Shown one piece after another: positions 23,736-33,300 of a stretch of DNA of 37,827 nt. The stretch comes from a virus, in the IMG/VR virus record IMGVR_UViG_3300035698_023326, positions 1 to 37,827 of that record; one strand, written 5' to 3'. The notes beneath the pieces were generated by a model. That model made no database searches. It saw only the letters and a list, made by a program, of their open reading frames with translations, and was not told where the DNA came from. Position 1 is the stretch's first letter, and each line of letters opens with the position of its first letter. Both the position numbers and the translations under genes were made by a program.

Positions 23736-23855
23736 GGCCATCTCCTGTTAATTGTTTATATAATAATATAGATAATGGTGTGGAATTTTTTACATTTTTA
23801 TTATACTTTTTGCTTGCGGTGTAATAAAACCCCTTGTTGTGTACAGAAAATATAC

Positions 23856-23886
23856 AAAAAAAGAGAGAAGCTTTTCAGCCCCTCTC
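23856..23886 (-). terminator. rho-independent terminator of the capsid gene
   Basis: On the minus strand GAGAGGGGCT pairs with AGCTTCTCTC (two G-U pairs) across a GAAA tetraloop and is followed by seven T. It lies 29 bases after the stop of the major capsid gene. The rest of 23742-23914 is AT-rich with no gene. Confidence 0.85.
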
Positions 23887-23914
23887 AGTGTATAGAGTGT
23901 TGATTTTGTTATAC

Positions 23915-25612
23915 TTAGATTATGAAATTCTGTATAGAAATCCTCGCATAAAATTTCGCACCTTCTCTGAGCAACTTTTTGCCGTAGCGAGTCAAAACGC
24001 CTCTACGCGGACAAAACGAGTCAGGGTCGAGTACGACTGGTGTTTGAGTGAGTGGGACATATGGGCAATAGAAGTAGCCTGAGTCCATGTAAGAGTCTCC
24101 ACGGTAACCCATGAGGATGGAACCACGTGGGAAGAGAGGATCTTTATAGACACGCCATCTGTTGCTGACTTGTCCAACATACTGAATACCAAGAGAGCTT
24201 TCAAAGTTGTTGCTTGGTGCTGGGGCGAATCCGGCGGTAGCTGTTTCAAAGATTGAAGCAACTTCTGGGGATGTGACGATCCAGTTAGCACCACCACGAA
24301 GAGTTTTTCTGTGGATGATGTTGGAAATTTCAACGACCTTGACATATAGCGATTCGTATTTTTCCTTGATTGTGTCACCAAGAGCAGTGGCGAAGTCCCA
24401 GGTAGCAACTGTACCAGCGTTTACACGAAGGTCCGTGATGATTTCACGGTCGATTTCAAGGTTGATTTCCTTGGCAAGAATTTGTGTAAGTTCTGCTTCG
24501 GCATCAATATTGTGTTGTGATCTGAGGTCTTGCTGTGCTTCGAATGACCAGACTGCTTTGAGCTTACGGGTTTTAGCGGTGATTGTTTCTGATTCAATAA
24601 CAAGATTGACTTCAGGAAGATCAACGTTACATTCCATATCATACTCATAGACACCGCTAGCAAGGGTGACAGAGTCTGTTGCGACTGCGATAGAAGAACC
24701 TGTAATCGTTATAACACCAGTAGCTGGAGTTATAGCGATAACTGTCCAAGTCATGCTTCCACCAGGAACAGGAACTATATCTGTGATATTGTAAGTGTAT
24801 GTTCCACCGGAAAGAGTTCCGGAGACTGTTTCATCAACTGCGCCAGCGTCAGCTGTACCAGTGATTCTTAGAGTAGAGGTTGATTGTGACGAGATAGCGA
24901 TATCAAACGCTGAACTACCAACGCCTGCATCAGTAGCTGTTATTGTGCCCCAGAACATATAAGGGGTGTTTGTTCCCACTGGAGACGAGTAAGCACCTGG
25001 GAAACCACCAGCTGTTGCTGCAGTAACGGAGTTGTTAACATTGGCGTCGGCTATGTCTGCGTAGAGTTGACCATTGTTGAGAACTGGGGTATGGCCAAGA
25101 GTAATAACAGCAGAAGTGACTGATGCAAGAACAGCAGTAGCGGCTTCGTTATTAATTCTTTGGTGGGCATACCAGATGTCCAAGTTTGCATCACCATCAG
25201 TTTGTTGTTGCATCGTGATGGATTCGGCGCCGGCGGTACCGACGGCAAGGTCTTTATTCGTTTGACCAAGGGTAGAACCCTTGTCTGTGCCATATCTAAA
25301 TCTTAGATAGTAAACTAGCCCTGTTGGGCCGAGAAGTGGTTGTACGGAAACGATCTTGTTCGCGACTAGTTGAGGATAAATTCTTCGAACTAGAGGAATA
25401 GAAATTCTACGGAACTGAGAAACATCAGAACTATCAGTACCACCAGTGAGAGCTTCTGTTAGCGGGCTTTCATTGGCAAGTTTCTGGTTCTCAAGAAGAA
25501 GAGCCGTCGTTCTTTTAGTGTGCTCATCTTCGATTCCTTCGAGAAGACCATATTCACCCCATTTGTCTACCATCTTGACTGATTCGGCGATGAGATTGTT
25601 GTTTAGATCCAT
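23915..25612 (-). CDS. 23: major capsid protein, gp23-like
   Basis: A 565-aa protein with AAGGAGATAAACAA before the ATG. Residues near 75-90 (VRRIYPQLVANKIVSVQPLL) and the C-terminal VGYKG/YAPY-like segment (ILMGYRGDSYMDSGYFYCPY, VPLTQTP, then RRGVLTRYGKKLL) match T4 gp23. A Gly/Thr/Ser-rich insertion at about residues 200-330, with repeated beta strands, is probably a surface domain. The T4 protein loses an N-terminal propeptide to gp21; here a plausible site lies in the Glu-rich first 65 residues, not assigned. It follows the scaffold gene by 39 bases and is closed by a strong terminator. Confidence 0.93.
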   Translation of the reverse strand: MDLNNNLIAESVKMVDKWGEYGLLEGIEDEHTKRTTALLLENQKLANESPLTEALTGGTDSSDVSQFRRISIPLVRRIYPQLVANKIVSVQPLLGPTGLVYYLRFRYGTDKGSTLGQTNKDLAVGTAGAESITMQQQTDGDANLDIWYAHQRINNEAATAVLASVTSAVITLGHTPVLNNGQLYADIADANVNNSVTAATAGGFPGAYSSPVGTNTPYMFWGTITATDAGVGSSAFDIAISSQSTSTLRITGTADAGAVDETVSGTLSGGTYTYNITDIVPVPGGSMTWTVIAITPATGVITITGSSIAVATDSVTLASGVYEYDMECNVDLPEVNLVIESETITAKTRKLKAVWSFEAQQDLRSQHNIDAEAELTQILAKEINLEIDREIITDLRVNAGTVATWDFATALGDTIKEKYESLYVKVVEISNIIHRKTLRGGANWIVTSPEVASIFETATAGFAPAPSNNFESSLGIQYVGQVSNRWRVYKDPLFPRGSILMGYRGDSYMDSGYFYCPYVPLTQTPVVLDPDSFCPRRGVLTRYGKKLLREGAKFYARISIQNFII

Positions 25613-25651
25613 TTGTTTATCTCCTTATAATATTTCGAATCATCAAATTGT

Positions 25652-26653
25652 TTATGATTTTTGGATTCCTGCCATTCTTAGCAGGTCTTCTTTGCTGTAT
25701 CCAAAGTTGTCGTCCTTATTTTCTTTAACGACTTCTTTTTCCTCACGCTTGTCTACGGCATTCCCTATGTTTTCATGAAAAATATCTTCTTCGGACATTT
25801 CCTTGATGTCTCCGCGACCTTCTGCTTTCTTTGCATTCTTCTCGGAGATTCGACGTTCTGCTTCTTTACGAACTGTTTCATAGTAAGCATCGTCTCTATC
25901 ACCCGGGTTGTTTCCTTCTGTAATTGTTTTTACTTTTTTCTCGTAGTTAGCATTTTCTGTGGTAAGTCTGAGATTCTTAGCCTTTAGAGCTTTGATTTCT
26001 TTTTGGAGCGCTTCCAGGCTTTCTTCGAGCGTTTCGACTTTTTCACTTGCTGTGTTTTTTAGTTCGCTTGGAGTAAGCGAGGCAGCGATGATGTCTTTGA
26101 TGCGATCAAACGCGACTTTGTTTTCGAGTATTTCTGGGGAGTTTCTAAGTTCTTTACGAACTGACACAGAAATTTCTTCAACCTTGTCATTTAGGAAGTT
26201 ATCAATCTTGTTAACCAAATCTTCTTTAATATCTGCGATTTGTTGACTGTAAGATTCATAAAGAGTTTGTTCGATTTCTTCATTTTTGCCTTTTTCTTCT
26301 TCAAGCAATTTTCCAGCGACCTCATATTGCTCTTCTAAGAAGGTCTCAAACTCAGTTTTCTGAGTTATTGTGGCTTCTTTTTCTTCTTCAAGCAATTGCT
26401 TTGCTTCTTCGTAGCCCTCCAGAGCGGTAGTTTCAGCTTCTTTAAGCTTATTTTCGCCTTCCTGGCGAGTTTCTTTTAGTTGCTCGTCCCATTCCTTATA
26501 AGATTCCTCGAGAGTTTTTTCATATTCTGCTTTGATTTTTGACTCTGTTTCTTCGACGAACTCACTAATGGCCTGCTCAACACCAGAAGCTTGATCTGCT
26601 GGGATCATGCCCTTGAAGGACTCCATAATTTTTTGAGTAACTTTGTTGCCCAT
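25652..26653 (-). CDS. 22: prohead scaffold core protein, gp22-like
   Basis: A 333-aa, very acidic and almost wholly helical protein. Long coiled-coil stretches occupy residues ~30-150 and ~205-245, and the tail reads KEDLLRMAGIQKS. Sequence identity to T4 gp22 is not obvious by eye, but its place between the protease and the capsid gene, size and composition fit the core scaffold, which is normally digested by gp21 during maturation; several L/I-x-E sites are present. A TATAAATA box lies 32 bases upstream, overlapping the end of the protease gene. Confidence 0.85.
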   Translation of the reverse strand: MGNKVTQKIMESFKGMIPADQASGVEQAISEFVEETESKIKAEYEKTLEESYKEWDEQLKETRQEGENKLKEAETTALEGYEEAKQLLEEEKEATITQKTEFETFLEEQYEVAGKLLEEEKGKNEEIEQTLYESYSQQIADIKEDLVNKIDNFLNDKVEEISVSVRKELRNSPEILENKVAFDRIKDIIAASLTPSELKNTASEKVETLEESLEALQKEIKALKAKNLRLTTENANYEKKVKTITEGNNPGDRDDAYYETVRKEAERRISEKNAKKAEGRGDIKEMSEEDIFHENIGNAVDKREEKEVVKENKDDNFGYSKEDLLRMAGIQKS

Positions 26654-26683
26654 TATATGATCTCCTAATTATAAAGTTTTTTA

Positions 26684-27388
26684 CTATTTATAAGAATTTT
26701 TAGATTCTTCTAATAACCCTTTAATAAAACCAATTAAAATTTGTGGATTAATACTAGTAACATTGGTATTATTTATGATATTTCTTTCTTTTTTTTGCAT
26801 TTTTTTTTGCACGGCGATTTGTGTGCCTGTGGTTTCATGTTTGTAAAACTTATTTTTACCTTCTCCAACAGCGTGTGCAAAAGCCTCGTTTGTTGAAGGA
26901 TCAGCGACGACATCAAATGTAATAAGTTTGAAGGATGGATCAATTATCATCGATCCATCTTGTCCTACTTTGCCTGTTCCAACTCCTCTAGACGAAATTC
27001 CTATAGGAATTCCACAACGAATAATTGTTTCCAATATATTTCCAGCTGGTGTTGGTAAGATTTCACCTTCACCCAACATCTCTTGGCCTTCCCACCATAA
27101 CTTGGTGATAAGGTGAGATGCATTTTCAAGGTGAATGATACTATCGGCGGGGTGGTCGAGTTCACCAAATAGTCTATTCTGTTCGATGATAGGAGCAAGG
27201 CGAACTCTTTCCCTTTCTAAAATATCGTAGGAGTAAATTCTTTTATTCTTATTCTGAATATCAGCTTCCTGAAATTTACCTTTAAATCGGACTGAGCCAG
27301 GATTAGATCCAGTTCCTTCGTTTACCATAATTTCAAACGTGGCGCTTCCCACACAATCACATATTAGGAATTTATCATTTCTGCTCAC
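26684..27388 (-). CDS. 21: prohead core protease, gp21-like
   Basis: A 234-aa protein of the phage prohead protease group (serine type, His/Ser). RFKGKFQEADIQNKNKRIYS opens the fold, LFGELDHP carries the His (residue 79), and GIPIGISSRG carries the Ser (132/133). ITFDVVADPSTNEAF continues the core. In T4 the enzyme sits in the immature head and cleaves scaffold, capsid and internal proteins at (L/I)-x-E sites, then digests itself. This makes it the likely processing enzyme for the many leader-bearing proteins in the window. The C-terminus is Lys/Asn-rich. Its last codons form a late-promoter-like box for the next gene. Confidence 0.92.
   Translation of the reverse strand: MSRNDKFLICDCVGSATFEIMVNEGTGSNPGSVRFKGKFQEADIQNKNKRIYSYDILERERVRLAPIIEQNRLFGELDHPADSIIHLENASHLITKLWWEGQEMLGEGEILPTPAGNILETIIRCGIPIGISSRGVGTGKVGQDGSMIIDPSFKLITFDVVADPSTNEAFAHAVGEGKNKFYKHETTGTQIAVQKKMQKKERNIINNTNVTSINPQILIGFIKGLLEESKNSYK
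26685..26692 (-). promoter_or_regulatory. T4-like late promoter box overlapping the protease stop
   Basis: On the minus strand TATAAATA overlaps the final Tyr-Lys-stop codons of the gp21-like gene and lies 32 bases before the scaffold ATG at 26653. Confidence 0.45.
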
Positions 27389-27401
27389 TGGATGTCTCCT
27401 T

Positions 27402-29201
27402 TTAGTCTAGATCCAATTGCTTAGCACCGAGAGCCTTTAGAGTCATTGGATTGGTATGAATACCAGTCTTCATAATCTCAAAACCCCTAGGTCCGTCAGT
27501 TTTTTCAAGATCTAAGCTATCTGGGCCCATAGATTTTGGAATCATTGGGTTTTTAATATTTGTTTCTTCGTCTCCTTTTTCGACATCTTTCGTTCCGCCT
27601 TTAGCGTGTTGTTTATAATTGTCGCCGTCTAGGTCAAAGCTTTTGTGAAAGTGACCTGGATCAACAAAGAGTTTACCTTTGTTGAGGCTATAATCATTTC
27701 CCACACCAGTTAGAAGTGATCCAACGACCATTCTTACTAGGTTTTCGTTTAAAGGACCATGTGCCTGTGCCATAATCTGCGAGGCATATTCTCTATATCC
27801 GGTGACAACTTTTGAAACCTTAGAAGGATCAATATCATATACTTTAGCATCAGATTCTAGTGTATTTGCTGTTTTTGCGAGCATCTCAGCAAGATGTGTA
27901 AGCGAGTCGTATTGTTTTTCAGCTGTTTTGTAGACATCTTCAAAATATCTTTCAGAAACTTGCTCAAAAGCTTCAAAATCATCGTCTGAAACTTCTTCTT
28001 CGAGTCCCCAAACCTCATCGCTTGCAGCATACTTGATAATGTCATAAGCTTGGTCTGTATAAGTGCTATGAGCAAGTTTTTTCAAACCATAAGCAATATC
28101 TTCACAAAGTTCATCATCCCAATTTGTCTCGTTTTTCTTGGCAAGAATTCTTGAAACCATTTCCTTTAGTTCGTTCTTTGAAGCGTAAATGATAGAAGGG
28201 TTGTTAGCGACGAGATTCATGAGAGTTTCGCCTAATCCTTTTTCATCTTTTTCGTTGTTTTTTCTTTTGACGTCAACAACTTCGTCTTCGAAATCATCTT
28301 CATCTTCTTTTTCCGAGAGTTTTGTACGTTCTTTTTTAACTTTTTCGCGGTGTTTTTTGGATTTTTCAGAGTTCTTTTTCTTCGAATCTTTTTTCTCATC
28401 TGTATCGACTTCTATTTCGTCGATTTCATCTTCTCTTTCATCTTCTTTTTCTTCGCCTTTTTTTCTGCCTTTACTTTTCTTTTCGTCATATTCTTCATCG
28501 TCGTTTTCTGAGATAACATTTTTGAATTTAATTTTGAAAATGCCTGTTTGTTGTTCGCAAACAATTTCTGCTACTTGCTTTACAGCTTCTAGCAGATGAC
28601 GTTTTACCTCATTGTAGTTTGGTAACACGCCAGCATATTCTTCAAGAGCATCATCAACAGCTTTCAGATTAAGAAGTTCGTCTTTTGAAGAGGTTTTGGA
28701 CCCATACTTTCCATCAGGTTTTTGAGCGGCTCTGGTTTTACCTTTTTTCTCTTGACCTTCTTCGTCAGCGTTATCAACGCCAGCGTCTCCAGGTGCTTTT
28801 CCTGGCTTCTGGGCTTTAGATTTTACCATTTCAGAAACAGAAACTTTATTCCATATTTCGTTTGCGGTATCTGTATCGTCATTATAGAGAGCGTCTACGA
28901 GTCCTCGTAGAATACCACGTCTTGCTTTATTTACGGAATTCTCATCAATAACAAGTCTTTCGAAATTTTTAAGCTTAATGGTATTATTCTCTGTGAATGA
29001 ATATGTAGCTTTCAACAGAACATTTGTATTTCCTGCTGGATGATAAACTACATAGTCTTCGTTGACGCTACGAACATAAAGATCTTTCCCAACCAACTGG
29101 GAAAGGACTTTACCTGCGGAAACAAGTTCTTTTTCTACATTGGCAAAAGATCTTTTTTGAATCTCTTCAAAAACATCTTGTTCAATGATTTTGGTTTCCA
29201 T
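27402..29201 (-). CDS. large charged head-module protein of unknown function
   Basis: A 599-aa protein between portal and protease, where T4 has the small core genes 67 and 68. Residues 1-125 form a folded part (SQLVGKDLYVRSVNEDYVVY, HPAGNTNVLLKATYSF). Residues ~140-175 are a Lys/Gly linker, ~240-325 an extremely Lys/Glu/Asp-rich tract, and ~325-480 a helical domain. The C-terminus is rich in Pro, Gly and Asp. It could be a core protein, but no family was recognised, so the role is inferred from position. The site AAGGAGAAATTTTC precedes the ATG. Confidence 0.8.
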   Translation of the reverse strand: METKIIEQDVFEEIQKRSFANVEKELVSAGKVLSQLVGKDLYVRSVNEDYVVYHPAGNTNVLLKATYSFTENNTIKLKNFERLVIDENSVNKARRGILRGLVDALYNDDTDTANEIWNKVSVSEMVKSKAQKPGKAPGDAGVDNADEEGQEKKGKTRAAQKPDGKYGSKTSSKDELLNLKAVDDALEEYAGVLPNYNEVKRHLLEAVKQVAEIVCEQQTGIFKIKFKNVISENDDEEYDEKKSKGRKKGEEKEDEREDEIDEIEVDTDEKKDSKKKNSEKSKKHREKVKKERTKLSEKEDEDDFEDEVVDVKRKNNEKDEKGLGETLMNLVANNPSIIYASKNELKEMVSRILAKKNETNWDDELCEDIAYGLKKLAHSTYTDQAYDIIKYAASDEVWGLEEEVSDDDFEAFEQVSERYFEDVYKTAEKQYDSLTHLAEMLAKTANTLESDAKVYDIDPSKVSKVVTGYREYASQIMAQAHGPLNENLVRMVVGSLLTGVGNDYSLNKGKLFVDPGHFHKSFDLDGDNYKQHAKGGTKDVEKGDEETNIKNPMIPKSMGPDSLDLEKTDGPRGFEIMKTGIHTNPMTLKALGAKQLDLD

Positions 29202-29296
29202 GAAAATTTCTCCTTATAAAATTTAGTTAAGGTTTTAAATTTATGCGGTTATAGCATACTATTTCAGCTATTTCTCCTGGTATTATATATACAAAT

Positions 29297-29340
29297 GTGA
29301 TAATATTTGTATTTAAAATAATATATATAAATATTATCAC
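29297..29340 (+). promoter_or_regulatory. palindromic site around a late-promoter-like box
   Basis: The 12-bp arms GTGATAATATTT (29297-29308) and AAATATTATCAC (29329-29340) are perfect inverted repeats 20 bases apart. TATAAATA at 29326-29333 overlaps the right arm, 19 bases before the ATG at 29353. It may be an operator controlling that gene. The intergenic region 29202-29352 holds nothing else. Confidence 0.45.
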
Positions 29341-29352
29341 TAGGATTAAAAT

Positions 29353-30285
29353 ATGAAATTTAACGAATATTATATAATTGAGGCAAATAAACAAGAAAAA
29401 TTATTAATACAAAAAGATCCTAATTTTATATTAGGAGCTGAATTAGAATTTATAGTACGAAAAAAAGATAAACTATATGACATGGATGGTGTTGCAGACT
29501 TATTATCAATTTTTTCTCCTTATAAATTCAATTTTGATGAAGATATAACAATAGAAGAAGGGGATGATATTGGAATCGAGATACAAACTTTTCCATACGA
29601 TTGGGACAATTTTCAAAAAGTCATTAAAAATTTTTTCAAATTTATACAAAAATATGGATACACAAATAATTCTTGTAGTTTTCATGTAACTATAAATTAT
29701 AAAAATGTGAAATTACCTTCAGATTTTGGTCAAAAATTAGCACAATCAATAAACGATCCTAAAGTATATAAAGATTTCCCATCTAGAAAAGATCATCAAC
29801 ATGCTTGGTCTAGAACTAAAGCGGTTATGTATGGATTTTCTGATGATTATTATAAAAGATCATATACATTTAGACAAAGAAGAAATAATCCAGAACAAGT
29901 AGAGTTTAGAGCAATTGGCGGAAAAGATTATGAATACAAATGGGATATTATTAAAAATATTATATTAGATTATATGGTTAATTATTATAAATCAGCATTT
30001 ACTCATGATTTTATGAAGAGAAAAATGTCATATTCTTTTTCAGATTCGCAGATAAAAGCTAAATTATTGAAATCGAAAAATATAAATGATATTAAAAAAT
30101 ATATGTATCAGACAAATAAACGTTGGCTTGAAGCTGAGCCTTATATTATGAAAGATCCTGAATATGCTTTTTATTATGCCAGAGACGTAATAAAAGGTCG
30201 TTGGCCTGAAGCTGAACCTTATATTATGAAAGATCCTGAATATGCAGAAGAATATAAACATGCCGTCATTGATCAAATAAAATAA
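29353..30285 (+). CDS. amidoligase-like protein with two 26-residue C-terminal repeats
   Basis: The 310-aa protein starts MKFNEYYIIEANKQEK, a leader with I-I-E. Residues ~27-215 resemble the putative amidoligase (glutamine-synthetase-like carboxylate-amine ligase) family: GAELEFIV, a later IGIEIQTFPY, NNSCSFHVTINY and QVEFRAIGG, with Glu and His residues where ATP and metal would bind. Residues 257-308 are two copies of the 26-residue repeat (KRWLEAEPYIMKDPEYAF, then GRWPEAEPYIMKDPEYAE), shared with the proteins right of the portal gene. It is oppositely oriented to the surrounding head genes and follows a palindromic site. The repeats probably tether the enzyme to something; this is inference. 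Confidence 0.65.
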   Translation: MKFNEYYIIEANKQEKLLIQKDPNFILGAELEFIVRKKDKLYDMDGVADLLSIFSPYKFNFDEDITIEEGDDIGIEIQTFPYDWDNFQKVIKNFFKFIQKYGYTNNSCSFHVTINYKNVKLPSDFGQKLAQSINDPKVYKDFPSRKDHQHAWSRTKAVMYGFSDDYYKRSYTFRQRRNNPEQVEFRAIGGKDYEYKWDIIKNIILDYMVNYYKSAFTHDFMKRKMSYSFSDSQIKAKLLKSKNINDIKKYMYQTNKRWLEAEPYIMKDPEYAFYYARDVIKGRWPEAEPYIMKDPEYAEEYKHAVIDQIK

Positions 30286-30305
30286 TTATAAAAAAAATTC
30301 AATTA

Positions 30306-33300
30306 TTACTCATCATAGTTAATATCGATTTCCTCTTCGTCAGCTTCTAAATCAGCAAAGTCTGTGAATCTCTTTGGCTTAGATTGTTCAGGCACCGCTA
30401 ATGTTTCAGGTTGTTTTTGGATATCCATTCTCAAAGGAGTTCCTTCAATTTCAGGAGCCATTTTAACTCCAGCTGCTGGTGCTTCAGGAGCCATTCCAGC
30501 TCCGGTTGCTGGTGCTTCAGGAGTTGATTCTAAACCAGGAAGACCTTCTAATCCTGGTGTTGTTCCCCCACTTGGAGGAACAGGTGGTACTCCAAATGCA
30601 GCTTGATCAGGGGTTGTTAGCTGAGCGAAGATTTGAGCCTGAGCTTGAATTTCTTGCTCTCTCAATGTCTGTTGCTCTTTTTTGTCTATAATTTCTTTTG
30701 CTTCTTCTTTTGTATGACTCAATATTTTTGTCAGTATTGTATAATCATCATATATACTACTTCCCTTTATAGAAGCAGCTAAGTTGTATCTATTAGTAAG
30801 AAGCTCAGACCTAGATAACTCCAACCAATCTGAAGGAGAGGTAAAATTAATTTTTAGACTTCTAATATCTTCTTCTGAGAACCCCTTTAGAATAAGATGT
30901 CTTATTGCTATTTGTTTTATACCCTGAGCAATAATCTTCTGAATTCTAAAAATTGTTCTCGCGAATCTCATGTCCTGAGTAGCAAAGGATGTACGGGTAA
31001 TACTTACTTCATCTTGGAATAAGTAAGTCTTAGGAAGTTTCAATGCAACCATTAATTTCTCACGGAAATATTTTGTATCATCTATTTCTCCCAAATTGCT
31101 GTTGAACGTAAATCCAATAGAATTAATACCGAATGTATGATAGCTATGATATTTTTCATCTACATCAATAGTTAATGTTCCAACTTCAATTTCATCTTCT
31201 AAATATTCTATTTTGGTAATTTTATGATTATATAATTCAATTTCATTTTTTAATTGTTCAAAGTTTTCATACCCATTAGCTTGAATCATTTTTTCTAAAT
31301 TGTGTTTTTTTATATTTTTTAATTTATTTAATTTTTTAAATTTAGCAGCAAAGATGGTATTGTTTTGAATAACATCTGTTAATTGATCTATAGATTCACA
31401 TTCGGGTATAAATGTTGAAACTTTATTCATTAATTGTTTGTGTATATTTTTATCATGATAAAGTAATAAATCTTGTTTTAATTCTCTAGTTGATTTATAC
31501 CCAAAAGACTTTACTAATTTTTTCAAATGAATTATTGTAAAGCCTTGCGATGTGTTAAAGCTCTTTCTGGCGATATGAGTATTAAGCTTCCCAAATCTTG
31601 CAATAAAATTTTTATCCTTATTAATTTTTTCTATTGTTAGATATGTTTTTCCATTTGATTCAATCATATATTGTTTAGCCTTATCAAAAAGATAAGAATC
31701 AAATTGTATTTTTTGTTTAGAAATAATATGATTTCTCATATTATCATTTTCCCACATAATAATATTTCGTTGTGATTGTTTTTTTGAAATTTCTTTCCAC
31801 ATTTCTGGTTTATTTATTTTAGACTTCGCTTGGCTTTTTTTACATATATCTTTGAACTCTTCTCTAAATTTAGGATTTTCTTTTAATTTTTTAGCCATAG
31901 CCATAGAAGCTTTATATGCATTCTTCTTGTAAATTAATCTTTTTTCTTCTCTTTCCTCTTCAGACATATTTGCTAAATATCTTTCATTTCCTTCTATTAT
32001 TCTTTGTCTAATTATAGGATCGTTTATATGACGCGAATGATAAATAGCATGGTCTTTACTTGCCATTCGTAATAAGTTTTCTGGATTATTATTATATCTG
32101 TTATAATCTATATGATGTGTTGTTTTTTTAGGTTCGTTTATATATTTTTCACAAAAATTCCACTCGCCAACTAAGTCGTTTGTAAAATAGTTAGTAATCA
32201 TTCTATGAACAAAAACCCATTCTTTAGAGTTATTATCATAAATCTGCTCATAATGTAATTTTCTAGACATACAAACTTTTTCTTTTCTTGTATTTAATGG
32301 AATAATGCTTTCGCCAACCTCTAATTCATCTGCTCTTATTTTTCCTTTACTCAAAATTGGAAACTTGTGATCAGGAGTACAAGTAATTGTTTTCCCATTA
32401 TCAAACGTGAGCTTCATGACCTTTGCTTTTTCATGTGTTGTACCGGCCCATGATACTATACCAGGAACAATTTCGCCATTTTCAGGATTACAAGAATATA
32501 TCCAATTTTGTTTTCCTAATTGATGCTCTTCTTTCATTTGTTGTAATGTAAGAACTCTACTATCTAACAATGGTATCTCGGTGTCCATTGACAAACATCC
32601 ACCTGGCAATGTTTCTATTCTAGTATTTGATTCCGGCCTGGTAGGAATGAAGAAATCTTCGTCCGCTGCCCATGCGTTATAACGTTCATCAATTTGGCCT
32701 GTTCGGCGATTATAAATCTTTTTCTTTTTAATTTTATCTCTTACTCGCTCAAGAACCGCTTCACCTTTATTTGGCGGTAGTGTTCCAACGTCAATATAGA
32801 AAATTCTGCGCTCGGGCGCTCTGGTATTGTGCGAAACCGTTCCGTTGACAATAAAATTATGGAGATTATTATCAATAGTTATATCATAAACTTCTTCTTC
32901 TCCATCAGGTTTCACTGATAATACGTTTTCGTATTTAGGAAGATCTAAGTCTGAAACATACAAGCACCAGGATAATCCTCCACTTATAAATCTTCCTGGT
33001 GTTATTTCATGATATTCGTCTCGTCTGTCTCTTTCTATTATATGACCAGAAGACAAGCCACAACTAGACCATAATTCTTTTGCATCTTCTACTAATGGTT
33101 TATTGGCTAACCCAATTGTTCCAGTCCATAACCCAGCATTTGTATATCTTACCGATCCATCTGCATCAACTAGTCCTCTGATTAATGCTTTTCTGATTTT
33201 TTTAGATGCAGTGAATGCCCATTGCGGGATTCTTTTTTTGTCATGTCCGGATACAAACCCTAAGCTTTTGAAGATTTGAGCCGCGATTGTGTTTTGAACA

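Noticed and set aside
24207-24650. Long open frames on the strand opposite the capsid gene
   Set aside because: They mirror the higher-GC coding sequence of the major capsid protein and lack ribosome-binding sites or recognisable domains.
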